A stretch of 9,158 nucleotides of DNA from an uncultured Gammaproteobacteria bacterium (lineage in GTDB: Bacteria; Pseudomonadota; Gammaproteobacteria; Pseudomonadales; UBA5518): contig CAIXOY010000110.1 of assembly GCA_903921135.1 (NCBI GenBank), forward strand, positions 1 to 9,158. Direction: 5' to 3'. The notes beneath the pieces were generated by a model. That model was not told the origin of the DNA, made no database searches, and saw only the letters and a program-made list of their open reading frames with translations. Below are positions 1 through 5,774 of the stretch, piece after piece. Numbering within the stretch: position 1 is the stretch's first letter; each line of letters starts with the position of its first letter. A program made the translations under genes and the position numbers.

Positions 1-1350
1 CATGCCGATCTTGCCGCCGAGGCCCGAGACGGGCGAGGCGAAATCGAGGTAGTCGATCGGCGTGTTCTCGAGCACGAGCGTGTCACGCGCCGGGTCCATG
101 CGCGTGGTCATGGCCCAGATCACGTCTTTCCAGTCGCGCGCGTTGATGTCGTCGTCCGTGACGATCAGGAACTTGGTGTACATGAACTGCCGCAGGAACG
201 ACCACGCACCCATCATCACGCGCTTGGCGTGACCGGGGTACTGCTTTTTCATGGTGATCACCGCGAGGCGGTAGGAGCAGCCCTCGGGCGGAAGGTAGAA
301 ATCGACGATCTCCGGAAATTGACGCTGCAACAGCGGCACGAAGACCTCGTTCAGCGCCGCACCCAGCACGGCGGGCTCGTCCGGCGGGCGCCCGGTGTAG
401 GTGCTGTGGTAGATCGGGTTGTCGCGGAAGCACATGCGCTCCACCGTGAATACGGGGAAGCGCTCGACCTCGTTGTAGTAACCCGTGTGATCGCCGAAGG
501 GACCCTCATCCGCCATGTCATCCGGGTGGATGTGGCCCTCGAGGATGATTTCGGCCGTTGCGGGCACCTGCAGCCGTCCGACGGAAGATTCCACCAGTAA
601 TGTGCGACTGCCGCGCAGCAATCCTGCGAAGCCGTATTCGGACAGCGTGTCGGGCACCGGCGTCACCGCGCCCAGCGTTGTGGCGGGGTCCGCGCCCAGC
701 GCCACGGCCACCGGGAAAGGTTTGCCGGGGTGGGCTTGCTGCCACTCCCGGAAATCCAGCGCGCCGCCGCGGTGCGCCAGCCAGCGCATGATCAGGCGGT
801 TCTTGCCGATCACCTGCATGCGGTAGATCCCGAGGTTCTGGCGTTCCTTGTGCGGCCCGCGCGTGATCACCAGAGGCCAGGTCACCAAGGGGCCCGCATC
901 GCCCGGCCAGCAGGTCTGCACCGGCAGCATGCCGAGGTCTACGTCGTCTTTCTCGAGAACGTTCTGCTGACACTCGCCGCGTCCGATCACCTTCGGTGCC
1001 ATGGTGAGCACCTGCTTGAAGATCGGGAGCTTGTCCCAGGCATCGCGCATGCCCTTGGGCGGATCGGGCTGGCGCAGGAAGGCGAGCAACTCGCCCACCT
1101 CGCGCAATTCCGCGGTGGAGCCGCGGCCCATGCCGAGCGCCACGCGCTTTTCGGTGCCGAAGAGATTGGCGAGCAGCGGCACCTGCGAGCCGCGGGGCTT
1201 CGTGAAGAGCAGCGCGGGGCCGCCCGCGCGGAGCGTCCGGTCGCAGATCTCGGTGACCTCGAAACGCGGGTCTACCGGCGTGTCGATGCGTTTCAGCTCT
1301 CCGGCAGCTTCCAGCGCACGGATGAACTCGCGCAGATCGCGGTACTCCAC
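1..1350 (-). CDS. ubiD: 3-octaprenyl-4-hydroxybenzoate decarboxylase UbiD (3' end cut by window)
   Basis: UbiD removes the carboxyl group from the polyprenyl-4-hydroxybenzoate intermediate of ubiquinone synthesis, using the prenylated flavin made by UbiX. The 450 visible residues follow E. coli UbiD from its first residues: YRDLREFI then AAGELKRI near residue 20, DRTLRAGGPALLF near 37-49, and NLFGTEKRV near 62-70. Also present are NLGIYRMQ at about 172-179, which carries the cofactor-binding Asn and Arg of the family, and DEGPFGDHTGYY at about 281-292 with the conserved acidic residues. Roughly 40-50 C-terminal residues lie beyond position 1. The start is GTG at 1350. It is the only family-consistent start, because the frame has a stop at 1375-1377 and no other start codon between. 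It lies 13 nt after the rho stop without a convincing Shine-Dalgarno sequence, so translational coupling to rho is inferred. trxA-rho-ubiD is also the Pseudomonas gene order. Confidence 0.96.
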   Translation of the reverse strand, partial: MEYRDLREFIRALEAAGELKRIDTPVDPRFEVTEICDRTLRAGGPALLFTKPRGSQVPLLANLFGTEKRVALGMGRGSTAELREVGELLAFLRQPDPPKGMRDAWDKLPIFKQVLTMAPKVIGRGECQQNVLEKDDVDLGMLPVQTCWPGDAGPLVTWPLVITRGPHKERQNLGIYRMQVIGKNRLIMRWLAHRGGALDFREWQQAHPGKPFPVAVALGADPATTLGAVTPVPDTLSEYGFAGLLRGSRTLLVESSVGRLQVPATAEIILEGHIHPDDMADEGPFGDHTGYYNEVERFPVFTVERMCFRDNPIYHSTYTGRPPDEPAVLGAALNEVFVPLLQRQFPEIVDFYLPPEGCSYRLAVITMKKQYPGHAKRVMMGAWSFLRQFMYTKFLIVTDDDINARDWKDVIWAMTTRMDPARDTLVLENTPIDYLDFASPVSGLGGKIGM

Positions 1351-1363
1351 GGGGCGCGACCGC

Positions 1364-2656
1364 TCACTTGCGCTTCATGGAGGCGAAGAACTCGTCGTTG
1401 GTCTTCGTGTCTTTGAGTTTGTCGACGAGGAATTCGGTGGCGTCGATGTCTTCCATCGAGTGCAGGAGCTTGCGCAGGATCCACATCCGGTTCAGCTCGT
1501 CGTCGCTCGTGAGCAGTTCCTCGCGGCGCGTGCCGGAGCGGCGGATGTTGATGGCGGGGAACACGCGCTTCTCGGCGATGCGGCGGTCGAGGTGGAGCTC
1601 CATGTTGCCGGTGCCCTTGAACTCCTCGTAGATCACCTCGTCCATCTTGGAGCCGGTGTCGACCAGCGCGGTGGCGATGATCGTGAGGCTGCCGCCTTCC
1701 TCGATGTTCCGTGCCGTGCCGAAGAAACGCTTGGGCCGCTCGAGTGCATGTGCGTCCACGCCGCCCGTGAGCACCTTGCCGGATGAGGGCACGATGGTGT
1801 TGAAGGCGCGCGCCAGACGCGTGATGGAGTCGAGCAGGATCACGACGTCTTTCTGGTGCTCGACCAGGCGCTTCGCCTTCTCGATCACCATCTCGGCGAC
1901 CTGCACGTGCCGCGCCGGCGGCTCGTCGAAGGTGCTGGCCACCACCTCGGCGCGCACCGAGCGCTCCATGTCGGTGACTTCCTCGGGCCGCTCGTCGATC
2001 AGCAGCACGATCAGGTAACACTCGGGGTTGTTGCGCACGATCGACTGCGCGATGTTCTGCAGGATCAGCGTTTTGCCGGCCTTGGGCGGCGAGACGATCA
2101 GTCCGCGCTGGCCTTTGCCGATGGGGGCCACCAGATCCATGATCCGGCCCGAGAGATCCTGGCTGCTGCCATCACCGCGCTCGAGTTTCAGGCGCTCCTG
2201 CGGGAAGAGCGGCGTGAGGTTCTCGAAGAGAGCCTTCTGGCGCGTGGTGTCCGGGCCCGAGAGGTTGATGTCGCTCACCTTGAGCAGCGCGAAGTAGCGC
2301 TCGCCGTCCTTCGGCGGGCGGATCTTGCCCGAGATGGTGTCACCGGTACGCAGGTTGAAGCGGCGGATCTGGCTGGGCGAGACGTAGATGTCGTCAGGGC
2401 CCGCGAGGTAGCTGCTGTCTGCGGAGCGCAGGAAGCCGAAACCGTCCGAGAGTATTTCCAGCACGCCGTCGCCCGAGATGTCCTCCCCGCCTTTCGCGTG
2501 GCGCTTCAGCAACGCGAAGATGATGTCCTGCTTGCGCGAGCGCGCGACGTTCTCGATGCCCATGGCCTCGGCCATTTCGACGAGCTCGTTGATGGGTTTT
2601 TCCTTGAGCTCGGTGAGGCTCATCGTGCTGGGAGTGTTGTCGGTCGTTGTGGTCAT
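1364..2656 (-). CDS. rho: Transcription termination factor Rho
   Basis: Rho is the hexameric RNA helicase that ends transcription of untranslated RNA. From the first ATG the protein is 430 residues. It has the N-terminal Rho domain (about 12-58), the cold-shock-like RNA-binding domain with DGFGFLRSADSSYLAGPDDIYVSPSQIRRF features at about 71-100, Walker A PPKAGKT at about 190-196, Walker B VVILLDS near 271-277, the Q-loop region around KVLTGGVDA (294-302), and the R-loop GTGNMELHL further on. It ends MKRK as in Pseudomonas Rho. The start is uncertain. ATG at 2656 adds a Thr/Asn-rich stretch of 11 residues, while ATG at 2623 (MSLTELKEK) matches the start of E. coli Rho exactly and gives its 419 residues. 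Neither has a clear Shine-Dalgarno sequence. trxA lies upstream and ubiD follows within 13 nt. Confidence 0.98.
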   Translation of the reverse strand: MTTTTDNTPSTMSLTELKEKPINELVEMAEAMGIENVARSRKQDIIFALLKRHAKGGEDISGDGVLEILSDGFGFLRSADSSYLAGPDDIYVSPSQIRRFNLRTGDTISGKIRPPKDGERYFALLKVSDINLSGPDTTRQKALFENLTPLFPQERLKLERGDGSSQDLSGRIMDLVAPIGKGQRGLIVSPPKAGKTLILQNIAQSIVRNNPECYLIVLLIDERPEEVTDMERSVRAEVVASTFDEPPARHVQVAEMVIEKAKRLVEHQKDVVILLDSITRLARAFNTIVPSSGKVLTGGVDAHALERPKRFFGTARNIEEGGSLTIIATALVDTGSKMDEVIYEEFKGTGNMELHLDRRIAEKRVFPAINIRRSGTRREELLTSDDELNRMWILRKLLHSMEDIDATEFLVDKLKDTKTNDEFFASMKRK

Positions 2657-2846
2657 GGTGTGTCGGCGTTGGTGTAGATGTGTGAGGAGGATGTGGTCGG
2701 ACGGGGAACGGGAAAGACGGACAGGGACGCTGCGATGTGTGTGAGCAGGATCTCGTCGGGGCGGGCGTTGAGCCGGAAGGCGGGGCCCGTGGAACGTGAG
2801 AGAGCTGCCGGATCAGGACTGGAAAGCGGATCGCAGGCGTCAGACG
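2657..2846 (-). promoter_or_regulatory. C-rich, G-poor rho leader; likely rut site for Rho autoregulation
   Basis: This untranslated stretch precedes rho on the minus strand, downstream of the promoter proposed at 2853-2881. It is strongly C-rich and G-poor in the sense of transcription. In the last 73 nt before the rho ATG I count about 37 C and 8 G, with many pyrimidine-C steps such as TCCTCCTCACACATC. This is the composition of a Rho-utilisation site. In E. coli the rho leader mediates autogenous termination by Rho, so the same role is inferred here. Two of the three forward frames run open into the rho start region, but none contains an ATG, GTG or TTG. I therefore see no counterpart of the E. 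coli rhoL leader peptide. Confidence 0.6.
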
Positions 2847-2852
2847 GGCCGG

Positions 2853-2881
2853 ACTCTAGCACGCGACCCCGGGGGCGTCCA
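2853..2881 (-). promoter_or_regulatory. Predicted sigma70 promoter for rho with extended -10
   Basis: On the minus strand, TGGACG (2881-2876, four of six matches to TTGACA) is followed after 17 nt by TAGAGT (2858-2853, four of six to TATAAT). TGC directly precedes the -10, forming the TGn extended -10 motif. Transcription would start near 2846, giving rho an untranslated leader of about 190-220 nt. The -35 element falls inside the GC hairpin at 2866-2896. rho could therefore be transcribed separately from trxA as well as by read-through. Confidence 0.5.
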
Positions 2882-2896
2882 CCCGCCGCCCGGGGT
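2866..2896 (-). repeat. Strong GC hairpin just after trxA
   Basis: ACCCCGGG (2866-2873) and CCCGGGGT (2889-2896) form a perfect 8-bp inverted repeat. The inner GGCG/CGCC bases extend it to about 12 pairs with one bulge and a loop of about 6 nt. It begins 16 nt past the trxA stop. No T-run follows it on the minus strand, so it does not fit a classical intrinsic terminator. It may protect the trxA mRNA 3' end, pause polymerase or partly attenuate read-through into rho. Confidence 0.5.
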
Positions 2897-2912
2897 TGCC
2901 GCGCGTTGCGGA

Positions 2913-3242
2913 TCAGGCGATGTTGCTGTCGATGAATGCCGCGAGTTGCGTCTTGCTCACGGCGCCTACCTTGGTGGCTTCGGCGTTGCCGCCGGAGAAG
3001 ATCATCAGCGTGGGAATGCCGCGGATGCTGTAGCGCGCGGGCGTTTCGCCGTTCGCGTCCACATCCATCTTGCAGACCTTCAGCTTGCCCTCGTATTGAC
3101 GGGCGATCTCGTCGACCACGGGTGCAATGGCTTTGCAGGGGCCGCACCACTCTGCCCAGAAATCCACGAGGACGGGCAGGGGTGACTTGAGGACTTCGGC
3201 CTCGAAACTGGCGTCGCTGACGTGCACGATGTGCTCGCTCAT
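2913..3242 (-). CDS. trxA: Thioredoxin 1 (TrxA)
   Basis: This is a cytoplasmic 109-residue dithiol reductant, recycled by thioredoxin reductase, that reduces ribonucleotide reductase, methionine sulfoxide reductase and other proteins. The active-site motif WCGPCK is at residues 32-37, preceded by VLVDFWA. The cis-proline loop RGIPTLM is at about 74-80, and the length equals that of E. coli TrxA. The start is ATG at 3242, with GGAG (3251-3248) 5 nt upstream. The open frame continues far upstream of this ATG without a stop, but that extension has no thioredoxin similarity and lies antisense to other genes, so it is not coding. The gene precedes rho, as in E. coli and Pseudomonas, with 256 nt between them. 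No odd residues were seen. Confidence 0.98.
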   Translation of the reverse strand: MSEHIVHVSDASFEAEVLKSPLPVLVDFWAEWCGPCKAIAPVVDEIARQYEGKLKVCKMDVDANGETPARYSIRGIPTLMIFSGGNAEATKVGAVSKTQLAAFIDSNIA

Positions 3243-3290
3243 GGAGTCTCCGGTATGGGTTTGGCGAGGGGAAAGCGCGAATGCCGCCGC

Positions 3291-3299
3291 ATGATAGCA
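3291..3299 (-). promoter_or_regulatory. Predicted trxA promoter, extended -10 (TGCTATCAT)
   Basis: On the minus strand TATCAT (3296-3291) matches five of six bases of the -10 consensus and is preceded by TGC, an extended -10. No good -35 is visible at 16-18 nt, although TTGCAG sits at 3321-3316 with a 19-nt spacer. The start would be near 3284, giving a leader of about 40 nt that contains the trxA Shine-Dalgarno sequence. Confidence 0.5.
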
Positions 3300-3304
3300 C
3301 CGGC

Positions 3305-3314
3305 TCACGCGTGA
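3305..3314. repeat. 10-bp perfect palindrome TCACGCGTGA in divergent promoter region
   Basis: TCACGCGTGA is its own reverse complement. It lies just upstream of the trxA extended -10 and in the -35 region of the facing TIGR02444 promoter. Its placement suits a small operator for a dimeric regulator, but no regulator is identified and a chance palindrome in GC-rich DNA is possible. Confidence 0.3.
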
Positions 3315-3320
3315 ACTGCA

Positions 3321-3338
3321 AGCCGGGCCCTCCCGGCT
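3321..3338. repeat. 7-bp inverted repeat with 4-nt loop between the divergent promoters
   Basis: AGCCGGG (3321-3327), CCCT, CCCGGCT (3332-3338) is a perfect stem-loop abutting the plus-strand -10 element TATAGT. No T-run follows in either direction, so a terminator is unlikely. It could be a protein-binding operator, or a coincidence of GC-rich spacer DNA. Confidence 0.35.
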
Positions 3339-3343
3339 ATAGT
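3338..3343 (+). promoter_or_regulatory. Predicted -10 element for the TIGR02444-family gene
   Basis: TATAGT matches five of six bases of the -10 consensus and is the most AT-rich hexamer in its surroundings. No convincing -35 is seen: CTGCAA at 3316-3321 with a 16-nt spacer matches only three of six bases. A start 7-8 nt downstream would fall at 3350-3351, directly on the ATG of the gene, which suggests a leaderless transcript. Confidence 0.4.
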
Positions 3344-3350
3344 GCGCCGC

Positions 3351-3848
3351 ATGTACGACGCAACCGCTGCAACGGCTCTCTGGGATTTCGCGCTGGCCGC
3401 GTATGCGCGCCCGGGTGTCGCGCCGCTCTGCCTTGAGTTGCAGGACTGCCACGGCGCGAACGTGATGCTGATGCTCCACCTCTGCCACTGCGCCACTGCA
3501 GGCCAGGAGCCCGGTGATCCTGCCGACGTGGCCGCAGCGATGGCGCCGCTCGAGCAGCATCTGGTGGCCCCGCTGCGACGCGCGCGCAGAGTTCTCTCGG
3601 CTTCGGCTGATGCGCTCGGCAGTGAGGCGCTGCGCACGGCAGCGAAGCGCGTGTCGCAGTCTGAACTTGCTGCCGAGCGCCTGCAGTGCCTGCGTGTGGC
3701 GCCGGTCGCTGCGCATGCCGCCTGCGTTGTTGCACCACGCAGCACGGCGCAGCGCCTGCTGCTCGCGTATCTGCAGTGGCTCGATCCGCATGCGCAATGG
3801 CAGGGTCCTGCTGCCGCCTCGCTCGCAGAGGCCGTTTTCCCGCTCTGA
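3351..3848 (+). CDS. TIGR02444 / DUF2390 family protein of unknown function
   Basis: This is a 165-residue protein with no signal peptide or membrane segment. Its first part, LWDFALAAYARPGVAPLCLELQD (about residues 9-31) followed by HGANVMLMLHL, matches my memory of the TIGR02444/DUF2390 family of Pseudomonas, Vibrio and relatives. That family is about 160 residues long and conserved mainly at the N-terminus. The C-terminal half is Ala-, Arg- and Leu-rich, probably helical, and diverged. Its biochemical role is unknown and none is claimed here. ATG at 3351 is preferred over the in-frame GTG at 3342, because that GTG overlaps the proposed -10 element and the family start fits the ATG. No Shine-Dalgarno sequence is visible. 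It is divergent from trxA and lies 69 nt before the FKBP gene on the same strand. Confidence 0.85.
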   Translation: MYDATAATALWDFALAAYARPGVAPLCLELQDCHGANVMLMLHLCHCATAGQEPGDPADVAAAMAPLEQHLVAPLRRARRVLSASADALGSEALRTAAKRVSQSELAAERLQCLRVAPVAAHAACVVAPRSTAQRLLLAYLQWLDPHAQWQGPAAASLAEAVFPL

Positions 3849-3849
3849 G

Positions 3850-3880
3850 TTGCACGGCTGCAGAGGGCGTCGTGTATGAT
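3850..3880 (+). promoter_or_regulatory. Predicted sigma70 promoter for the FKBP gene
   Basis: TTGCAC (3850-3855) and TATGAT (3875-3880, five of six matches) are separated by 19 nt, slightly long for sigma70. Transcription would begin near 3887, leaving about 30 nt of leader with AAGGA at 3906-3910. The isomerase gene can therefore be expressed apart from the TIGR02444 gene, which ends at 3848. Confidence 0.5.
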
Positions 3881-3917
3881 CGGGCGCGCCCGAACACCCC
3901 CCCTCAAGGAATTCCCG

Positions 3918-4697
3918 ATGATCCGTTCCGCCCGGCTTTCCGTGTCGTTGATCGCTGCCGCCCTGCTGCTCGCGGGCTGCGACAAACAGCCCGCATCCAC
4001 CGATGCCGCTGCCGCGGCGCCCGCCGCTGCTGCCGAAGCGCCCGCCGCTGCCGATGCCTTCCAGAACGACGCGCAGCGCATGGGCTATGCCCTTGGCGCG
4101 AACGTCGGCCGCACCTTCCGCGAGCAGAAATTCCCGGTCGATGTGGACGCTGTCATCAATGGCCTGCGGGACGCCTTCACCAACGGCACGCTGAAGATGG
4201 ACGACGCGAAAATCGCCGAGACGCTGCAGCAGCTCCAGCAGACCTTGCAGGCCAGCGCACAGGCCGAGCAGGAAGCCTCCGCTACGCGCAATGTCGAGGA
4301 AGCCAAGGCCTTCTTCGCCAAGAACGGCACGGCTGAAGGCGTTACCACCACGTCGACGGGCCTGCAGTACCAGATCCTCACCGCGGCCGATGGCAAGAAG
4401 CCGGGCAAGGAAGACACCGTCAAGGTGCACTACCGCGGCACCCTGCTCGACGGCACGGAGTTCGACAGCTCCTACGCGCGCGGCGAGCCGGTCACCTTCC
4501 CTGTCAACGCGGTGATCCCCGGCTGGACCGAGGCGCTGCAACTGATGCCCGCGGGCTCCAAGTGGAAGATCTTCATCCCCTCCGACCTCGGCTACGGCGC
4601 GGGTGGTGCGGGTGACAAGATCGGCCCGAACGCCGCGCTGGTCTTCGAGGTGGAACTGCTGTCTATCGAGCCGAAGGCCGCCGCAGCAGGTGAATGA
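3918..4697 (+). CDS. FKBP-type peptidyl-prolyl cis-trans isomerase, Mip/FkpA-like lipoprotein
   Basis: This 259-residue envelope isomerase should speed cis-trans isomerisation of proline bonds in secreted proteins. Residues 1-21 are a lipoprotein signal peptide ending L-A-G-C, with Cys21 as the lipidation site. An Ala/Pro-rich linker (about 22-47) follows, then a helical FKBP_N dimerisation domain (about 48-140, including MGYALGANVGRTF), then the FKBP_C catalytic domain (about 148-252). The catalytic domain carries VKVHYRGTLLDGTEFDSS, VIPGWTEALQLM and the Asp and Tyr of SDLGYG. The start is ATG at 3918, with AAGGA 7 nt upstream. An in-frame ATG at 3876 lies inside the -10 element and would spoil the signal peptide. 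Asp at +2 after the lipidated Cys is the inner-membrane retention signal in enterics. The 3' end overlaps the convergent WD40 gene by 35 bp. The gene lies near rsd, as in Pseudomonas. Confidence 0.95.
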   Translation: MIRSARLSVSLIAAALLLAGCDKQPASTDAAAAAPAAAAEAPAAADAFQNDAQRMGYALGANVGRTFREQKFPVDVDAVINGLRDAFTNGTLKMDDAKIAETLQQLQQTLQASAQAEQEASATRNVEEAKAFFAKNGTAEGVTTTSTGLQYQILTAADGKKPGKEDTVKVHYRGTLLDGTEFDSSYARGEPVTFPVNAVIPGWTEALQLMPAGSKWKIFIPSDLGYGAGGAGDKIGPNAALVFEVELLSIEPKAAAAGE

Positions 4698-5643
4698 CGC
4701 CATCGCCTGAGGCAGCCTGCAGCCCTGCTGCAGAGAAGCCGAAGGCGATCACCCGGCTCCCCGCGGCGCGCGCCACGCCGCCGCGGGGCAGCTTCCAGGT
4801 CTCCCGCTCGCGTGCGGAGGCTGTGTCCCACAGCAATACCCGTCCGCCTACCGTTCCCAGAGCCAGTACCGAACCGTCTGCCGAGAAGGCTGCCGCGGTG
4901 AAGCTGCCACTCCGTGCGCGCCATGCCGCGGGGGAGCCGGGCTCGCCAAGAATCTGACCACTGTCTGTGTCGCGCACGGTGGCTCCCGCGCCTTGGGCTG
5001 CACTGAAGGCCTTGGTGGCATCGTCGGAAAGCGCGACCAACTCGACCGGCGCGCCGTGCTCCCAGCGCTGCAGAGCCTGCGCCGTCTGCGTATCCCAAAG
5101 CCGGGCGCTGCCATCGGCCGAACCGCTGAGGGCGCGTCTGCCGTCCGGGTCGATGGCCACGGCCAGGACTTCGGCCTCATGCGTTAAGCGGCGCTTCACA
5201 CCGCCCGCCTGCGCGTCCATCAGGAGCACGGTGCCATCCTGAAGGCCGAGGAGCGCGAGCGTGCCGCCACCCGTCAGTGCCACCGAAAGTACCTCTGAGG
5301 GCGCGCTGAAGTAACGAAGCGCTTCGCCCTTGTGCGCATCCCAGAGCGCCAGCGTGTTCCCCTCGGCGGTGATGGCGACATTGCCCTCGGGCGAGAAGGC
5401 CACGGCGGTGATGGCGGAGCGGCCATCCTTGCGGTGGTTCCAGTCGAAGCGGCGCTGCTGCGTGCCCAGGTCCCAGAGGCTCGCACCCTGTGTGAGCGAG
5501 GCCACCACGGTGAGGCTGCCATCACGCGGGAAGGCTGCTGCGTGCAGGCCGCGCGGTGCTACCGCGAGGCTGCTTGCGGGTGGCTCGCCGCTGCTGCAGG
5601 CAAACGCCGCGAGTGCGAGCAGCACCAGCAGTCCGTTACGCAC
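4663..5643 (-). CDS. WD40-repeat beta-propeller protein, probable lipoprotein
   Basis: This protein of about 326 residues has an N-terminal hydrophobic signal and a probable lipidation Cys at residue 16 (LAAFAC, a loose lipobox). Seven repeats of 35-45 residues follow. Several carry WD40 signatures such as AVAFSPEG..LALWD, AVAIDPDG..ARLWD and AAAFSADG..VLLWD. Seven repeats predict one closed seven-bladed propeller in the cell envelope. The function is unknown, but such propellers usually act as protein-binding platforms. The start is chosen at GTG 5643, because GGAG (5654-5651) lies 7 nt upstream of it. The alternative GTG at 5649 is only 1 nt from that element. The stop TAG (4665-4663) lies inside the FKBP gene, giving a 35-bp tail-to-tail overlap. 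The gene lies downstream of rsd but is separated from it by 252 nt holding REP hairpins, so joint transcription is uncertain. Confidence 0.85.
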   Translation of the reverse strand: MRNGLLVLLALAAFACSSGEPPASSLAVAPRGLHAAAFPRDGSLTVVASLTQGASLWDLGTQQRRFDWNHRKDGRSAITAVAFSPEGNVAITAEGNTLALWDAHKGEALRYFSAPSEVLSVALTGGGTLALLGLQDGTVLLMDAQAGGVKRRLTHEAEVLAVAIDPDGRRALSGSADGSARLWDTQTAQALQRWEHGAPVELVALSDDATKAFSAAQGAGATVRDTDSGQILGEPGSPAAWRARSGSFTAAAFSADGSVLALGTVGGRVLLWDTASARERETWKLPRGGVARAAGSRVIAFGFSAAGLQAASGDGVIHLLRRPSAR

Positions 5644-5663
5644 GCGCACACTCCGACAGCCCC

Positions 5664-5739
5664 GCAGGAGCGGGCCATGCCCGCGACAGAATCCGTGCGG
5701 GCCCGGTCAGGCGGAGTCGCGCGCATGGCGCGCTCCCAC
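5664..5739. repeat. REP pair (BIME-like) 1
   Basis: Two 24-bp REP units face each other: 5664-5687 in plus orientation (GCAGGAGC head, stem GCGGGC-CAT-GCCCGC) and 5716-5739 in minus orientation (GTGGGAGC head, stem GCGCGC). They are separated by 28 nt. The hairpin stems differ in sequence but remain fully paired. The GTGGGAGC head and palindromic body are typical of REP elements mobilised by RAYT transposases. The pair lies immediately upstream of the WD40 gene start. It forms a large folded structure when transcribed. Confidence 0.85.
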
Positions 5740-5774
5740 GGGGAGCAGAGATAGCGCCGCGGGTATTCGAACAC

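Noticed and set aside
2653..2850. An open frame in the rho leader ending in TGA that overlaps the rho ATG (ATGA), considered as a rhoL-like leader peptide
   Set aside because: Between the proposed start of transcription and its stop it contains no ATG, GTG or TTG codon, so there is no usual way to start it.
3876..3917. An upstream in-frame ATG for the FKBP gene
   Set aside because: It lies inside the proposed -10 element and would place 14 charged or proline-rich residues before a normal lipoprotein signal peptide. ATG 3918 has a well-spaced AAGGA.
2913..4703. A 596-codon minus-strand open frame running through trxA and antisense to the FKBP and TIGR02444 genes
   Set aside because: Only its last 109 codons encode a recognisable protein, TrxA, with its own ribosome-binding site. 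The rest is the complement of two well-supported plus-strand genes in GC-rich DNA and resembles no family.
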